From NCBI RefSeq assembly GCF_002814235.1, contig NZ_PHSU01000020.1, positions 124,001-188,000 on the forward strand: a stretch of 64,000 nt of DNA, read 5' to 3'. A program made the position numbers and the translations under genes. Below the pieces are notes generated by a model. The model did no database searches and had not been told where the DNA came from. It saw only the letters and a list, made by a program, of their open reading frames with translations. This document shows, in pieces, positions 8,399 to 17,266 of this stretch. Every line of letters begins with the position of its first letter. Position 1 is the stretch's first letter. Origin of the DNA: Pseudomonas sp. QS1027. Lineage in GTDB: Bacteria > Pseudomonadota > Gammaproteobacteria > Pseudomonadales > Pseudomonadaceae.

Positions 8399-9477
8399 AT
8401 TGCACTGGATTCCTGCGTGAGTCTCGCACAAGGATAGCGTAGACAGGTGAAGTGACGACCGTCACGGCGATCCACGCTAAGACTAGCGCGAGGCCCGAAA
8501 AGTGCCGTAAGTCGGGCACCGATATTTGCCAGTGCCAATTGAGTACCGCCCGACACCTGCCGTGGTACGGCATCGTCGTAGGGATTGCTGATACACAATA
8601 TGAACTCTCCCTCTTTGTAGTCGGCTTCGACCCTGACCACGCCGCCTTCGATGCGCGGTGCGATGCCGTAGATCAGAGCGTTTTCCAACAGTGGTTGCAA
8701 GGTTAATTGCGGGATCGGCAAATCCTCTGGAATTGTGCCCACCCTCCAGTCCAACTGTAGACGGTTGCCAAGACGATATTGCTCAATCGACAAATATCGT
8801 TGCGCTAATTCCAGCTCGTCACGCCAAGCCACCAGGTTGCCGGGTCTGGCCAGGCTGGCGCGGAACAGGTCGGACAGATCCAGCACGGCCTGCTCGGCCT
8901 GTTGCGGATTGCTCACCACCAGGCTGGCGATGCTGTTCAGGCTGTTGAACAGAAAGTGCGGGCGGATCCTCGCCTGCAAAGCCTCGATCCGCGCCTGCAA
9001 CTCCGCCTGCTGCTGGCGACGCCACTGACTTTGTAAATAAAAGTAGCGCAACATCAGGGCCGACATGATGAGGCTGATCAAGCCATGGCGTAGATAGTGT
9101 CCGAGCGCGTCCTCCCCCGACGGCGGACCCGCCAGGGAAAAGTACTGGGTCAGGCCGGTGCAGACCAGGCTCAGCCCGACCACCATGGCACAGCACAACA
9201 CCCCGGCCAGCCACGGCCGCAAACGCGCCAGCCAGGCCCGCGCGCCGCACAACAAGGCCGCCGACAACAGCACGATCCACTGCACATACAAGGAAGTCAG
9301 CGCCAGGCGCACCCAGTCGAAACCGACGGGCATCGGCTCGGCCAGCACCAGCACCATCACCAGCAACTCGGCCAATACCACCAGCACCAGCAGCGCCTCG
9401 GGCAGGCAGAGTTCCGGGAGGAAGAATTCCTGGGTCGCGGGCGCGTCACGCCCTTCGTTCGATCGTGAAATAGGCAT
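8395..9477 (-). CDS. algZ: AlgZ/FimS, LytS-type sensor histidine kinase
   Basis: From ATG at 9475-9477 the protein has 360 residues, close to P. aeruginosa FimS. Several hydrophobic segments (about residues 22-155) form the membrane sensor part. The His_kinase motif RIRPHFLFNSLNSIASLV is followed by an HATPase-like segment (LQPLLENALIYGI). FimS/AlgZ is the partner of AlgR and controls its phosphorylation. It overlaps algR by four bases (ATGA). Upstream codons to 9633 are open but show no conserved sequence. Confidence 0.93.
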   Translation of the reverse strand: MPISRSNEGRDAPATQEFFLPELCLPEALLVLVVLAELLVMVLVLAEPMPVGFDWVRLALTSLYVQWIVLLSAALLCGARAWLARLRPWLAGVLCCAMVVGLSLVCTGLTQYFSLAGPPSGEDALGHYLRHGLISLIMSALMLRYFYLQSQWRRQQQAELQARIEALQARIRPHFLFNSLNSIASLVVSNPQQAEQAVLDLSDLFRASLARPGNLVAWRDELELAQRYLSIEQYRLGNRLQLDWRVGTIPEDLPIPQLTLQPLLENALIYGIAPRIEGGVVRVEADYKEGEFILCISNPYDDAVPRQVSGGTQLALANIGARLTALFGPRASLSVDRRDGRHFTCLRYPCARLTQESSAI

Positions 9478-9662
9478 GGGACCAGTCTCTGCGCACCCGC
9501 ACGCGACGACAAGCCGTCCGACAGATTCGGTCGAAATATAATCCGCCGGCGGCGCAAATCCACCCGGTGGGCACTGGCCGGCTGACGGGTCTGGGCGCAA
9601 CCCTGCTATGATCGGCGACGACTTTTCCGGCAATCCACTTTCAGCAGATCACGAGCGAATTC

Positions 9663-11057
9663 ATGAGCACCGACAAGACCAATCAGTCCTGGGGCGGCCG
9701 CTTCAGTGAACCCGTCGACGCCTTCGTCGCACGCTTCACCGCCTCCGTCACGTTCGACCAGCGCCTCTATCGCCACGACATCATGGGCTCCATCGCCCAC
9801 GCCACGATGCTGGCCAAGGTCGGCGTGCTGACCGATGCCGAACGCGACAGCATCGCCGACGGCCTGAAAACCATCCAGGGCGAAATCGAGGCCGGCCAGT
9901 TCGACTGGCGCGTGGACCTGGAAGACGTGCACATGAATATCGAAGCGCGCCTGACCGACCGTATCGGCATCACCGGCAAGAAGCTGCACACCGGTCGCAG
10001 CCGCAACGACCAGGTGGCCACCGATATCCGCCTGTGGCTGCGCGACGAGATCGACCTGATCCTGGCTGAAATCACTCGCCTGCAAAAAGGCCTGCTGGAA
10101 CAGGCCGAACGCGAAGCCGGCAGCATCATGCCCGGCTTCACGCACTTGCAGACCGCCCAGCCGGTGACCTTCGGGCATCACATGCTGGCCTGGTTCGAAA
10201 TGCTCAGCCGCGACTACGAGCGCCTGGTCGACTGCCGCAAGCGCACCAACCGCATGCCCCTGGGCAGCGCGGCGCTGGCCGGCACCACCTACCCGATCGA
10301 CCGTGAATACACCGCCCAGTTGCTGGGTTTCGACGCGGTCGGCGGCAACTCCCTGGACAACGTTTCGGATCGTGACTTCGCCATCGAGTTCTGCTCGGCG
10401 GCCAGCATCGCGATGATGCACCTGTCGCGTTTCTCCGAAGAGCTGGTGCTGTGGACCAGCGCGCAATTCCAGTTCATCGACCTGCCGGACCGCTTCTGCA
10501 CCGGCAGCTCGATCATGCCCCAGAAGAAGAACCCCGACGTGCCGGAACTGGTACGTGGCAAGACCGGCCGGGTGTTCGGTGCCCTGATGGGCCTGCTGAC
10601 CTTGATGAAGGGCCAGCCGCTGGCCTACAACAAGGACAACCAGGAAGACAAGGAACCGCTGTTCGACGCCGCCGACACCCTGCGCGATTCGCTGCGGGCG
10701 TTTGCCGACATGATCCCGGCGATCAAACCCAAGCACGCAGTGATGCGCGAAGCGGCCCTGCGGGGTTTCTCCACCGCGACCGACCTGGCGGATTACCTGG
10801 TACGTCGTGGCCTGCCGTTCCGTGATTGCCACGAGATCGTCGGCCATGCGGTGAAGTACGGCGTGGAAAGCGGCAAGGACCTGGCGGAAATGAGCCTGAA
10901 GGAACTGCGCGAGTTCAGCGACCAGATCGAGGACGACGTGTTTGCGGTGTTGACCCTGGAAGGTTCGGTGAATGCCCGTAACCATATCGGTGGGACGGCA
11001 CCGGCGCAGGTGAAGCTGGCCGTTGCACGGGGCCAGGCGTTGCTCGCCAGCCGCTGA
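9663..11057 (+). CDS. argH: Argininosuccinate lyase
   Basis: The 464-residue protein starts NQSWGGRFSEPVDAFVARFTASV. It contains the fumarase/ASL signature GSSIMPQKKNPDVPELVRGK (about residues 281-300) with its flexible catalytic serine loop. The conserved TGRSRNDQVATD and GFTHLQTAQPVTFGHH segments are also present. It splits argininosuccinate to arginine and fumarate. It is divergent from algZ with a 185-base shared promoter region. Confidence 0.98.
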   Translation: MSTDKTNQSWGGRFSEPVDAFVARFTASVTFDQRLYRHDIMGSIAHATMLAKVGVLTDAERDSIADGLKTIQGEIEAGQFDWRVDLEDVHMNIEARLTDRIGITGKKLHTGRSRNDQVATDIRLWLRDEIDLILAEITRLQKGLLEQAEREAGSIMPGFTHLQTAQPVTFGHHMLAWFEMLSRDYERLVDCRKRTNRMPLGSAALAGTTYPIDREYTAQLLGFDAVGGNSLDNVSDRDFAIEFCSAASIAMMHLSRFSEELVLWTSAQFQFIDLPDRFCTGSSIMPQKKNPDVPELVRGKTGRVFGALMGLLTLMKGQPLAYNKDNQEDKEPLFDAADTLRDSLRAFADMIPAIKPKHAVMREAALRGFSTATDLADYLVRRGLPFRDCHEIVGHAVKYGVESGKDLAEMSLKELREFSDQIEDDVFAVLTLEGSVNARNHIGGTAPAQVKLAVARGQALLASR

Positions 11058-11069
11058 TCCGTATAGAGC

Positions 11070-11115
11070 TTGCCTGCGAAGAAGACCTTGAGGTCGCTAA
11101 AAGCTTCGCAGGCAA
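11070..11115. repeat. Inverted repeat (REP-like hairpin) after argH
   Basis: Perfect 12-base arms TTGCCTGCGAAG (11070-11081) and CTTCGCAGGCAA (11104-11115) enclose 22 bases. A fragment resembling CCGCTCCTACA follows. There is no U-tract, so it is better read as a REP-type element than as a classic terminator between convergent argH and the GST gene. Confidence 0.6.
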
Positions 11116-11155
11116 TCGAGCGTCGACCGGCCGCTCCTACAAAACCGCGTTGTTC

Positions 11156-11815
11156 TTACTTCTTGGCGGCAACCATCGCCAGGAACGCCGGCATCGCCGC
11201 TTCCTTGTCCGCCGCGATCCGCTGCACATTCGGCCACTGCTGCAGGCGTTCCAGCAACGCCTTGGCTTCAGGCATCCCCTCCAGCAAATCCATCCCGAAC
11301 AGCTTCTGGCCGACCGCGCAGGCCAGGTCGACGCTGTAGAGAAAATAGATATCCGCCACGCTGAACTCGCTGCCCGCCACATAAGGCGTGAACGCGCCAT
11401 GGCGCTTGAGCGAGGCAAAACCCAGCAACAATTCGGCCCGGGTCTTCTCCTTGATCGCCTCCGGCACCGGCATCCCGAAGAACGCTTCGGCGAACGACGC
11501 CCGCGCCGGCAACTCGATGTACAACTCGATTTCCTTGGCCAGCGCCAACACCCGGGCACGCTGGAAAGGATCGGCCGGCAACAGCTTCGGCCCCGGCTGG
11601 GTGTCATCGATGTAAGGCAGGATCACCGCGGTTTCGTTGATGAAACCCTGCGGGACACCCAGCACCGGGACCTTGCCACGCGGGCTGATGGCCAGGGCCT
11701 CCGGGGTCTGTCCGGCATAAAACGGTACTTCCTCGAAAGGCAGGTCCTTTTCCAGCAGCGCCAGCTTGACCATGTTGTAGTAGTTGCTGACCGCGAATCC
11801 ATAAAGTTTGAGCAT
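11156..11815 (-). CDS. Glutathione S-transferase family protein
   Basis: From ATG at 11813-11815 the protein has 219 residues. The N-terminal thioredoxin-like fold is clear (MLKLYGFAVSNYYNMVKLALLEKDLPFEEV, then SPRGKVPVL and the ETAVILPYIDD segment that binds glutathione). A helical C-terminal domain follows, containing GSEFSVADIYFLYSV. The substrate cannot be told. Further upstream codons (to 11953) were rejected because the protein start MLKLYGF is the conserved one and has GGAGG in front. Confidence 0.9.
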   Translation of the reverse strand: MLKLYGFAVSNYYNMVKLALLEKDLPFEEVPFYAGQTPEALAISPRGKVPVLGVPQGFINETAVILPYIDDTQPGPKLLPADPFQRARVLALAKEIELYIELPARASFAEAFFGMPVPEAIKEKTRAELLLGFASLKRHGAFTPYVAGSEFSVADIYFLYSVDLACAVGQKLFGMDLLEGMPEAKALLERLQQWPNVQRIAADKEAAMPAFLAMVAAKK

Positions 11816-11940
11816 CACAAAGCCTCCAGGCCGTGCAGGGGGTTGGCCCCGGCAGTTATAGAACCTCGAACGCTCTCTCGCCAGCAGCATCACGCCCCTG
11901 AATGCAGTTAAACTGGCCGCCTTTCCTTGAGGAGTCCGCC

Positions 11941-12225
11941 ATGAGCGAACCAACCGATATCGACAACGACGACGAAGCGTTCGCCGAAAGCACCCTGGTC
12001 CAGGCCGTCGAAAACCAGATCGAGACCGACAACCCGCCGGCGGCCAAGGCGATCTTCAACAAGCTGACCCTGGTGGGTTACGAGCGCGAAGAGATCCTCA
12101 CCCTGATGGCCCATGTGCTGGCGGTGGAGATCGATGCGATGCTCGATGAAGATCGTGCATTCAATACAGAATGGTACGAGACCGCATTGCGTAAATTGCC
12201 GGAACTCCCGCCCGAGAACACGTAA
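11941..12225 (+). CDS. Small acidic conserved protein, unknown function
   Basis: This is a 94-residue protein starting MSEPTDIDNDDEAF with TTGAGGAG 5-12 bases upstream of ATG. It is rich in Asp/Glu. A helical centre reads NPPAAKAIFNKLTLVGYEREEILTLMAHV. There is no signal peptide, membrane segment or cysteine. I recognise it only as one of the small genes usually found between argH and cyaA in pseudomonads. The function is not known to me. Confidence 0.75.
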   Translation: MSEPTDIDNDDEAFAESTLVQAVENQIETDNPPAAKAIFNKLTLVGYEREEILTLMAHVLAVEIDAMLDEDRAFNTEWYETALRKLPELPPENT

Positions 12226-12401
12226 GTCTCCTGGATTTGCAGCGCCCCCTGTCTACACTGATAACGCCCCGTCACCACTCGGTCCCGGGGCGCTGTCCCC
12301 GCCGTTCGACCGCCCCCGCATCGAAGACTGGACAGAGCGCTCAACTGCGATCACCTTAGGGGCGCTGTCGTCCAACAATTCCTAGAAAGTCTGGAGTCCT
12401 T

Positions 12402-12647
12402 ATGTCGTATACCCCTGAGTTGGTTGCCGAACTGGAAATCCTTGCACTGTTCAATCTGGGCAATTCCCAGGAAGGCCTGAAAATTCATCAGACCGCCGCG
12501 CCAAAAGCCATTGCCGCCGCCCAACGCCTGTTCGAGAAAGAGCTCATCACCCAAGCCGACGGCGGTTACCTGACCAGCCTGGGCCGTGACGCGGCCGAAC
12601 ATGCCCAAGGCCTGCTGACCATCCTGGCCATCAAAGAAGCCGCCTGA
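12402..12647 (+). CDS. Small conserved protein, TIGR02647-like
   Basis: The 81-residue protein has GGAG seven bases before ATG. The sequence LVAELEILALFNLGNSQEGLKIHQTAAPKAIAAAQRLFEKELIT looks like a compact helical, possibly winged-helix-like fold. It contains no cysteine or membrane segment. I associate this sequence with the TIGR02647 family near cyaA in Pseudomonas. No biochemical role is known to me. Confidence 0.7.
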   Translation: MSYTPELVAELEILALFNLGNSQEGLKIHQTAAPKAIAAAQRLFEKELITQADGGYLTSLGRDAAEHAQGLLTILAIKEAA

Positions 12648-12823
12648 CCCTTCGCCGCGCCCACGGGATCTTCTCCTGCCGGATCTCGCGGGCGCCGACG
12701 ACAAAACGCTGAAAAGCCGGCGGCCGGAAGAAATTCTGTTTAAGCGTCCTGCCACTTCGGCGCTAAACTGCCACCCTTGCGAACCCCTTCCTTTCGAGCC
12801 CCGCGAGCCGGTTTGAGTTAGAC

Positions 12824-15670
12824 ATGACGCGTACCCACGAAATTCGCCCGAACCTGGACGAGGGAATCGATCGCAAAGTCCTCAGCCAACTGCGTGCGCG
12901 CTTCCTCAAGCTCAACCAGGGACGCCTGGATCGCGCCCTCGAAGGCCTGTCGCCGCGCCAACAGGTGGTGCTGAACCTGTTGCCGCTGTTTTTCCACGTC
13001 AATCATCCGTTGCTGCCCGGTTATGTCTCGGGCAGCACACCGGCCGGGCTATCTGACTATGAGCCCGGCGAGCTGGCCCTGGCCGAAGCCCAGCGCCTGA
13101 CCCGCTCCTTTTCCTATAAGACCCGCCACGGCAATCCACCGCGCCCGATCCATGGCCTGTTCCTGATGGGCAGCCTCGGCACCCTGGCCCAGGCCGAGCA
13201 GAGCGACATGGACATGTGGGTCTGCCACGCCAGCGAACTGAGCCAGGGCGAACTGGCCGAACTGCGCAAGAAGTGCCAGTTGCTCGAGGAATGGGCCGCC
13301 AGCCAGGGCGCCGAGGCGCATTTCTTCCTGATCGACCCGAGCCGCTTCGTGCGCGGCGAGCGCGATACGCAACTGAGCTCGGAAGACTGCGGCACCACCC
13401 AGCATTACCTGTTGCTGGACGAGTTCTACCGCACCGCCATCTGGCTCGCCGGGCGCACGCCGTTGTGGTGGCTGGTGCCGGTGTATGAGGAGCAGCGCTA
13501 CGACCAGTACACCCACACCTTGTTGTCCAAGCGCTTTATCCGCGCCAACGAAACCCTCGATCTCGGCCATCTGGCGCGGATCCCCCCGGGGGAATTCATC
13601 GGGGCCGGGCTCTGGCAACTGTTCAAGGGCATCGAGTCACCCTACAAATCGGTGCTCAAGCTGTTGCTGATCGAGGTCTACGCCAGCGAACACCCGAATG
13701 TCGAATGCCTGAGCCTGCGCTTCAAACAGGCGGTGTTCGCCAATCAGCTGGACCTCGACGAGCTGGATCCCTACATCGTGGTCTACCGGCGCATCGAGGA
13801 GTACCTCAAGGCCCGCAACGAACCGGAACGCCTGGAGCTGGTGCGGCGCAGCCTGTACCTGAAGGTCAACCGCAAGCTGACCGGCCAGAGTGCGCGCAAC
13901 CGCAGCTGGCAGCGCCTGCTGCTGCTGCGCCTGGCCACCGAGTGGGGCTGGGACCGCCGGCAACTGGCGCTGCTTGACAGCCGCAGCCAGTGGAAAGTCC
14001 GCCAGGTCAGCGCCGAACGCCGCGCCCTGGTCAACGAACTCAACTACAGCTACCGCTTCCTGACCCAGTTCGCCCGCACCGAACAGGCGGTCAGCCTGAT
14101 CAACAAGCGCGACCTCAATGTCCTCGGCCGCCGCCTGTACGCCGCGTTCGAGCGCAAGGCCGGGAAGATCGAGTTCATCAACCCCGGCATCGCCCCGGAC
14201 CTGGCCGAAGACACCCTCACCCTGGTCCAGTCGCCCAACCGCAAGGAACCGGGGCAAACCCACTGGGGCCTGTACAACGGCAGCCTGAACGCCCTGGAAT
14301 GGGAAAACTTCGCCCCGATCAAGCGCAGCCGCGAGTTGCTGGAGCTGCTGACCTGGTGCCATCGCAATGGGGTGATCGACGCCACCACGCGCCTGTCGCT
14401 GCACCCTGGCAGCAGCGACCTGACCGAATTCGAACTGTTCAACCTGCTGGGCAGCCTGCAACAGACACTCCCCCTGCCGCTGGGCAGCGTCAGCGAGGAA
14501 CAGTTGCTGCGCCCGAGTATTGCCGCCGAAGTGCTGATCCTGGTGAACATCGGGGTCGATCCGCTCAAGCACCACCGCGACCTGAATATCCTGATGACCA
14601 CCGAGCGCACCGACTCCCTGAGTTACGCCGGCGTCAGGGAAAACCTGGTGCTGACCCTAGACCAGGTCACGCTAAACAGCTGGAACGAAGTGCTGATCAA
14701 CCGTTACCACGGCCCTCACGCACTGCTCGACTGCCTGTGCAACTACCTCAACCACCTGCCGATCGGGCGCCAGTTGCCACGCCTGCGGGTACGCTGCTTC
14801 TGCCACAACCGCGCGCAGTTCATCGCCCAGCGGGTCGAGGAAGTGCTCAACACCGCCCAGGAACTGTTGCTCGGCAACCTCAACCATCGTTATCTGGTCC
14901 AGGTCCAGCAGCACTATCACGTCCTGGAACTGGTGCAGGGTCATGTCAAGCACATCGCCCTGGACAGCCTGGCGGAGTTGCTCAACTACCTGAACCAGGA
15001 ATTGTCCGCCTACAGCCCGCTGTACGTGGACATCCGGGCGATGGAGGAGCACGACCTGGCGCTGGTGCTGCCCATGGGCCAGCCCGAATGCGTGCAGGTG
15101 TTCTACCGGATCAACGAAACCTACGCCGAGCTGTACGTGCTGGACGAGTTCAACGCCCTGTGGCAACAGCGCCTGCCGTTCCATGACGAGCAAAGCCTGC
15201 TGGTGCCGCTGCAACGCTTCCTGCAGTCGATTCTCTACCGCCGCGAGGCGCTGATGCCCATGGAGGCGACACAGCCCTCGGCGGCGCTGGAAATTCTCTA
15301 CTACCAGGTGCTGCCCTCGGGACCAGGACGAGCGCGCCGGGTTGAAGCCCGACCGGCGCCGCAAACCCCGGTCAACAAACCGTTCTATGACGTCCAGGCG
15401 ATTGTCGGCAAGGCCGGGACGGATGCAGTCCAGGTCACCTTGTACTGCAATCAGCGGGAGTTTTCCGAACTGGAATACGGCGACCAGCTGTTTATCACGG
15501 TCGCCCGGGAAATCGTCGGGCAGCGGCGGGAAATCGAACGCTACCGCTGCTACATCACCGATCTGGACCTGAGTGCGCTGATCGGTGACGGACAGGGTTC
15601 GAGCAATCTCTACCTGCGCTACAAGGCCGAGCTGGAAAGCGCGCTGAACCTGGCACTGGAGCAGGTCTGA
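12824..15670 (+). CDS. cyaA: Class I adenylate cyclase
   Basis: The 948-residue length is normal for class I cyclases. The catalytic nucleotidyltransferase-like motif GSLGTLAQAEQSDMDMWVCH lies at about residues 115-134. The N-terminal ~550 residues form the catalytic part. The C-terminal ~400 residues form the regulatory part, which in enterics responds to the phosphotransferase system. It makes cAMP from ATP, and the partner in pseudomonads is Vfr or Crp. It sits upstream of convergent rnk. Confidence 0.97.
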   Translation: MTRTHEIRPNLDEGIDRKVLSQLRARFLKLNQGRLDRALEGLSPRQQVVLNLLPLFFHVNHPLLPGYVSGSTPAGLSDYEPGELALAEAQRLTRSFSYKTRHGNPPRPIHGLFLMGSLGTLAQAEQSDMDMWVCHASELSQGELAELRKKCQLLEEWAASQGAEAHFFLIDPSRFVRGERDTQLSSEDCGTTQHYLLLDEFYRTAIWLAGRTPLWWLVPVYEEQRYDQYTHTLLSKRFIRANETLDLGHLARIPPGEFIGAGLWQLFKGIESPYKSVLKLLLIEVYASEHPNVECLSLRFKQAVFANQLDLDELDPYIVVYRRIEEYLKARNEPERLELVRRSLYLKVNRKLTGQSARNRSWQRLLLLRLATEWGWDRRQLALLDSRSQWKVRQVSAERRALVNELNYSYRFLTQFARTEQAVSLINKRDLNVLGRRLYAAFERKAGKIEFINPGIAPDLAEDTLTLVQSPNRKEPGQTHWGLYNGSLNALEWENFAPIKRSRELLELLTWCHRNGVIDATTRLSLHPGSSDLTEFELFNLLGSLQQTLPLPLGSVSEEQLLRPSIAAEVLILVNIGVDPLKHHRDLNILMTTERTDSLSYAGVRENLVLTLDQVTLNSWNEVLINRYHGPHALLDCLCNYLNHLPIGRQLPRLRVRCFCHNRAQFIAQRVEEVLNTAQELLLGNLNHRYLVQVQQHYHVLELVQGHVKHIALDSLAELLNYLNQELSAYSPLYVDIRAMEEHDLALVLPMGQPECVQVFYRINETYAELYVLDEFNALWQQRLPFHDEQSLLVPLQRFLQSILYRREALMPMEATQPSAALEILYYQVLPSGPGRARRVEARPAPQTPVNKPFYDVQAIVGKAGTDAVQVTLYCNQREFSELEYGDQLFITVAREIVGQRREIERYRCYITDLDLSALIGDGQGSSNLYLRYKAELESALNLALEQV

Positions 15671-15728
15671 GGGCTCCCGCGGCGAATGGTAGCCAGGTTT
15701 GCGCCCGGCCAGGGGCGCCACGGCGGGC

Positions 15729-16142
15729 TCAGAGGTGGAAGTCGCCGGCGGCTTCCGGCTGGTATTCCACTTCCAGCAGGTTCAGCTTCAGGGTCTTGCC
15801 GCCCGGAGCCGGCCAATCGATGTGCTGGCCGACCTGCAAGCCGAGCAACGCGCTGCCCACCGGGGCGAGAATGGAAATCCGCCCTTCATCGGCATTGGCG
15901 TCCTGCGGGTACACCAGGGTCAGGCGATAATCCTTGCCGCTGACCTCTTCACGGCAGTGCACCCGGGAATTCATGGTCACGACACCGGCGGGCACTTCTT
16001 CGTGGCCTACCACGCTGTCGGCACGGTCCAGTTCGGCTTGCAACGCGATGACGCCGGGCAGCGTGTCATCCAGGCTGTCGATCAGGCGCTCCAGACGTTG
16101 CACGTCAAGGCGGGTGAGGATGATGGAAGGTGCGGTGCTCAT
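15729..16142 (-). CDS. rnk: Rnk, nucleoside diphosphate kinase regulator
   Basis: The 137-residue protein has an N-terminal coiled coil (LDVQRLERLIDSL) and a C-terminal FKBP-like GreA/B-type domain (SILAPVGSALLGLQVGQHIDWPAPGG). This is the plan of Rnk, which binds RNA polymerase and raises Ndk levels. Start ATG at 16140-16142 gives the conserved N-terminus. The longer reading to 16181 enters the terminator hairpin. It is convergent with cyaA. Confidence 0.92.
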   Translation of the reverse strand: MSTAPSIILTRLDVQRLERLIDSLDDTLPGVIALQAELDRADSVVGHEEVPAGVVTMNSRVHCREEVSGKDYRLTLVYPQDANADEGRISILAPVGSALLGLQVGQHIDWPAPGGKTLKLNLLEVEYQPEAAGDFHL

Positions 16143-16179
16143 GATCCAGGCAGACTCCTTTTTTCTGCACGATAAAAGC

Positions 16180-16207
16180 AAAACCCCGCCACGAAAGGCG
16201 GGGTTTT
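16180..16207 (-). terminator. Rho-independent terminator between DUF1289 gene and rnk
   Basis: An 11-bp perfect stem AAAACCCCGCC / GGCGGGGTTTT with an ACGAAA loop and A/T runs. It lies downstream of the cyaY-DUF1289 unit and upstream of rnk, both on the reverse strand. Confidence 0.85.
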
Positions 16208-16300
16208 CACAGGCCTCGTCGACGCGAGGCGTAGTCGGACACTACCACAGCGGCGCAAATACACAACCCGAGGCGGGAGGGGCCTGCCCCCGACAATCCG

Positions 16301-16522
16301 TCAGGCCTGGGCCTGACGCTGCCGGGCCTGCTCGCAGATCACCCGCCGGCGCGCATCATCCGCCGCGCGCCACTCGCGGATATCCTCGACGTGCCGAAAA
16401 CAGCCGATACAAATTTTCTGCTCATCCAGCCGGCAAAGGCTCACACAAGGCGACGGCACGGCCGGGCTGACGTTGCTGTACAACGGCTTGGCGGGGCGTA
16501 CCGGAGCGTTTTGCTGCGTCAC
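16301..16522 (-). CDS. DUF1289 (Fe-S type cysteine motif) small protein
   Basis: Read from GTG at 16520-16522, the protein has 73 residues and begins just past the cyaY stop. It carries the DUF1289 cysteine pattern CVSLCRLDEQKICIGCFRH followed by the typical IREW motif. The four cysteines (PSPCVSLC...CIGC) suggest metal or Fe-S binding. Coupling to frataxin in one unit supports an iron-related role, as inference only. A longer frame to 16621 exists but would run inside cyaY. Confidence 0.8.
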   Translation of the reverse strand: MTQQNAPVRPAKPLYSNVSPAVPSPCVSLCRLDEQKICIGCFRHVEDIREWRAADDARRRVICEQARQRQAQA

Positions 16523-16524
16523 GA

Positions 16525-16881
16525 TCAGATCTCTTCGAAGTCCAGGTCGACACCGACCTGCTTCAGGGTAAAGCGCGCGAGGATCTCGTTGAGTTTCTCT
16601 TCGCTCTTCACACAGAACCAATAGCTGCCGTCTTCATCCTCGCTGCTGCTTTCCTTGTACTCGAAGTGATGGCCACCGGTGGGATGGGCCGTCGCCAGCC
16701 AGAGCTGACGCAGCGGTTCCTGGCGACTGAAGATCAGTTGGCTGCCGCCTTCGAACTTCACGGTGAGCATACCGCTGGAGTTTTCCAGGTCCACATCCAG
16801 GCCACTTTCATCGAACACCTCTTCCAGGTTTTCCAGGGTGCTATCGACCAGATCGTGAAAACGGGCGTCAGTCAAACTCAT
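16525..16881 (-). CDS. cyaY: CyaY, bacterial frataxin
   Basis: From ATG at 16879-16881 the protein has 118 residues. The N-terminus MSLTDARFHDLVDSTLENLEEVFDES has the acidic first helix of frataxin. The beta sheet segments LTVKFEGGSQLIFSRQEPLRQLWLA and HHFEYK follow. Frataxin binds iron and adjusts IscS-driven Fe-S cluster assembly. It is divergent from lppL-lysA and is followed by the DUF1289 gene. Confidence 0.93.
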   Translation of the reverse strand: MSLTDARFHDLVDSTLENLEEVFDESGLDVDLENSSGMLTVKFEGGSQLIFSRQEPLRQLWLATAHPTGGHHFEYKESSSEDEDGSYWFCVKSEEKLNEILARFTLKQVGVDLDFEEI

Positions 16882-17095
16882 TGCGCGAACCTCGAAAAAT
16901 GCGTGTCCCTTCAAGCGTCGCAAGATACGAGCGCTCCCGGACGATAGCAAAGCATAACCACGTGAGGCCAAGAGTGACATCAATAATCCACACACGGTAC
17001 CCAGACGCCGCCGGACGGGCAGCGGCCCGCATAGGCAAGCCGCCGGGTGGCCGGTATACTCCGGCGCAATTAATGCTTTTTCAAAGGATTTCGCC

Positions 17096-17257
17096 ATGAA
17101 GCGCCTGATCTCTTCCCTTGCTGCGCTCCTCGCGATCGCTTGCCTCGTCTGTGCCTGTGGTCAAAAAGGTCCGCTGTATCTGCCCGATGGCAGCCAGAAC
17201 CCGGACGACCAGGCCAAGTCCTCGCAAGCCAAAGCGCACCAGCACGACACCTACTAA
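17096..17257 (+). CDS. lppL: LppL, LptM-like outer-membrane lipoprotein
   Basis: The 53-residue lipoprotein has a signal peptide MKRLISSLAALLAIACLVCAC and the family hallmark CGQKGPLYLP immediately after the predicted lipidated cysteine (Cys21). Homologues (E. coli YifL, now LptM) assist LptD maturation in the lipopolysaccharide translocon. It has AAAGGA upstream of ATG at 17096. It sits nine bases before lysA, as in most proteobacteria. The signal peptide holds two more cysteines (16 and 19), which is unusual. Confidence 0.9.
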   Translation: MKRLISSLAALLAIACLVCACGQKGPLYLPDGSQNPDDQAKSSQAKAHQHDTY

Positions 17258-17266
17258 GGGATCACC

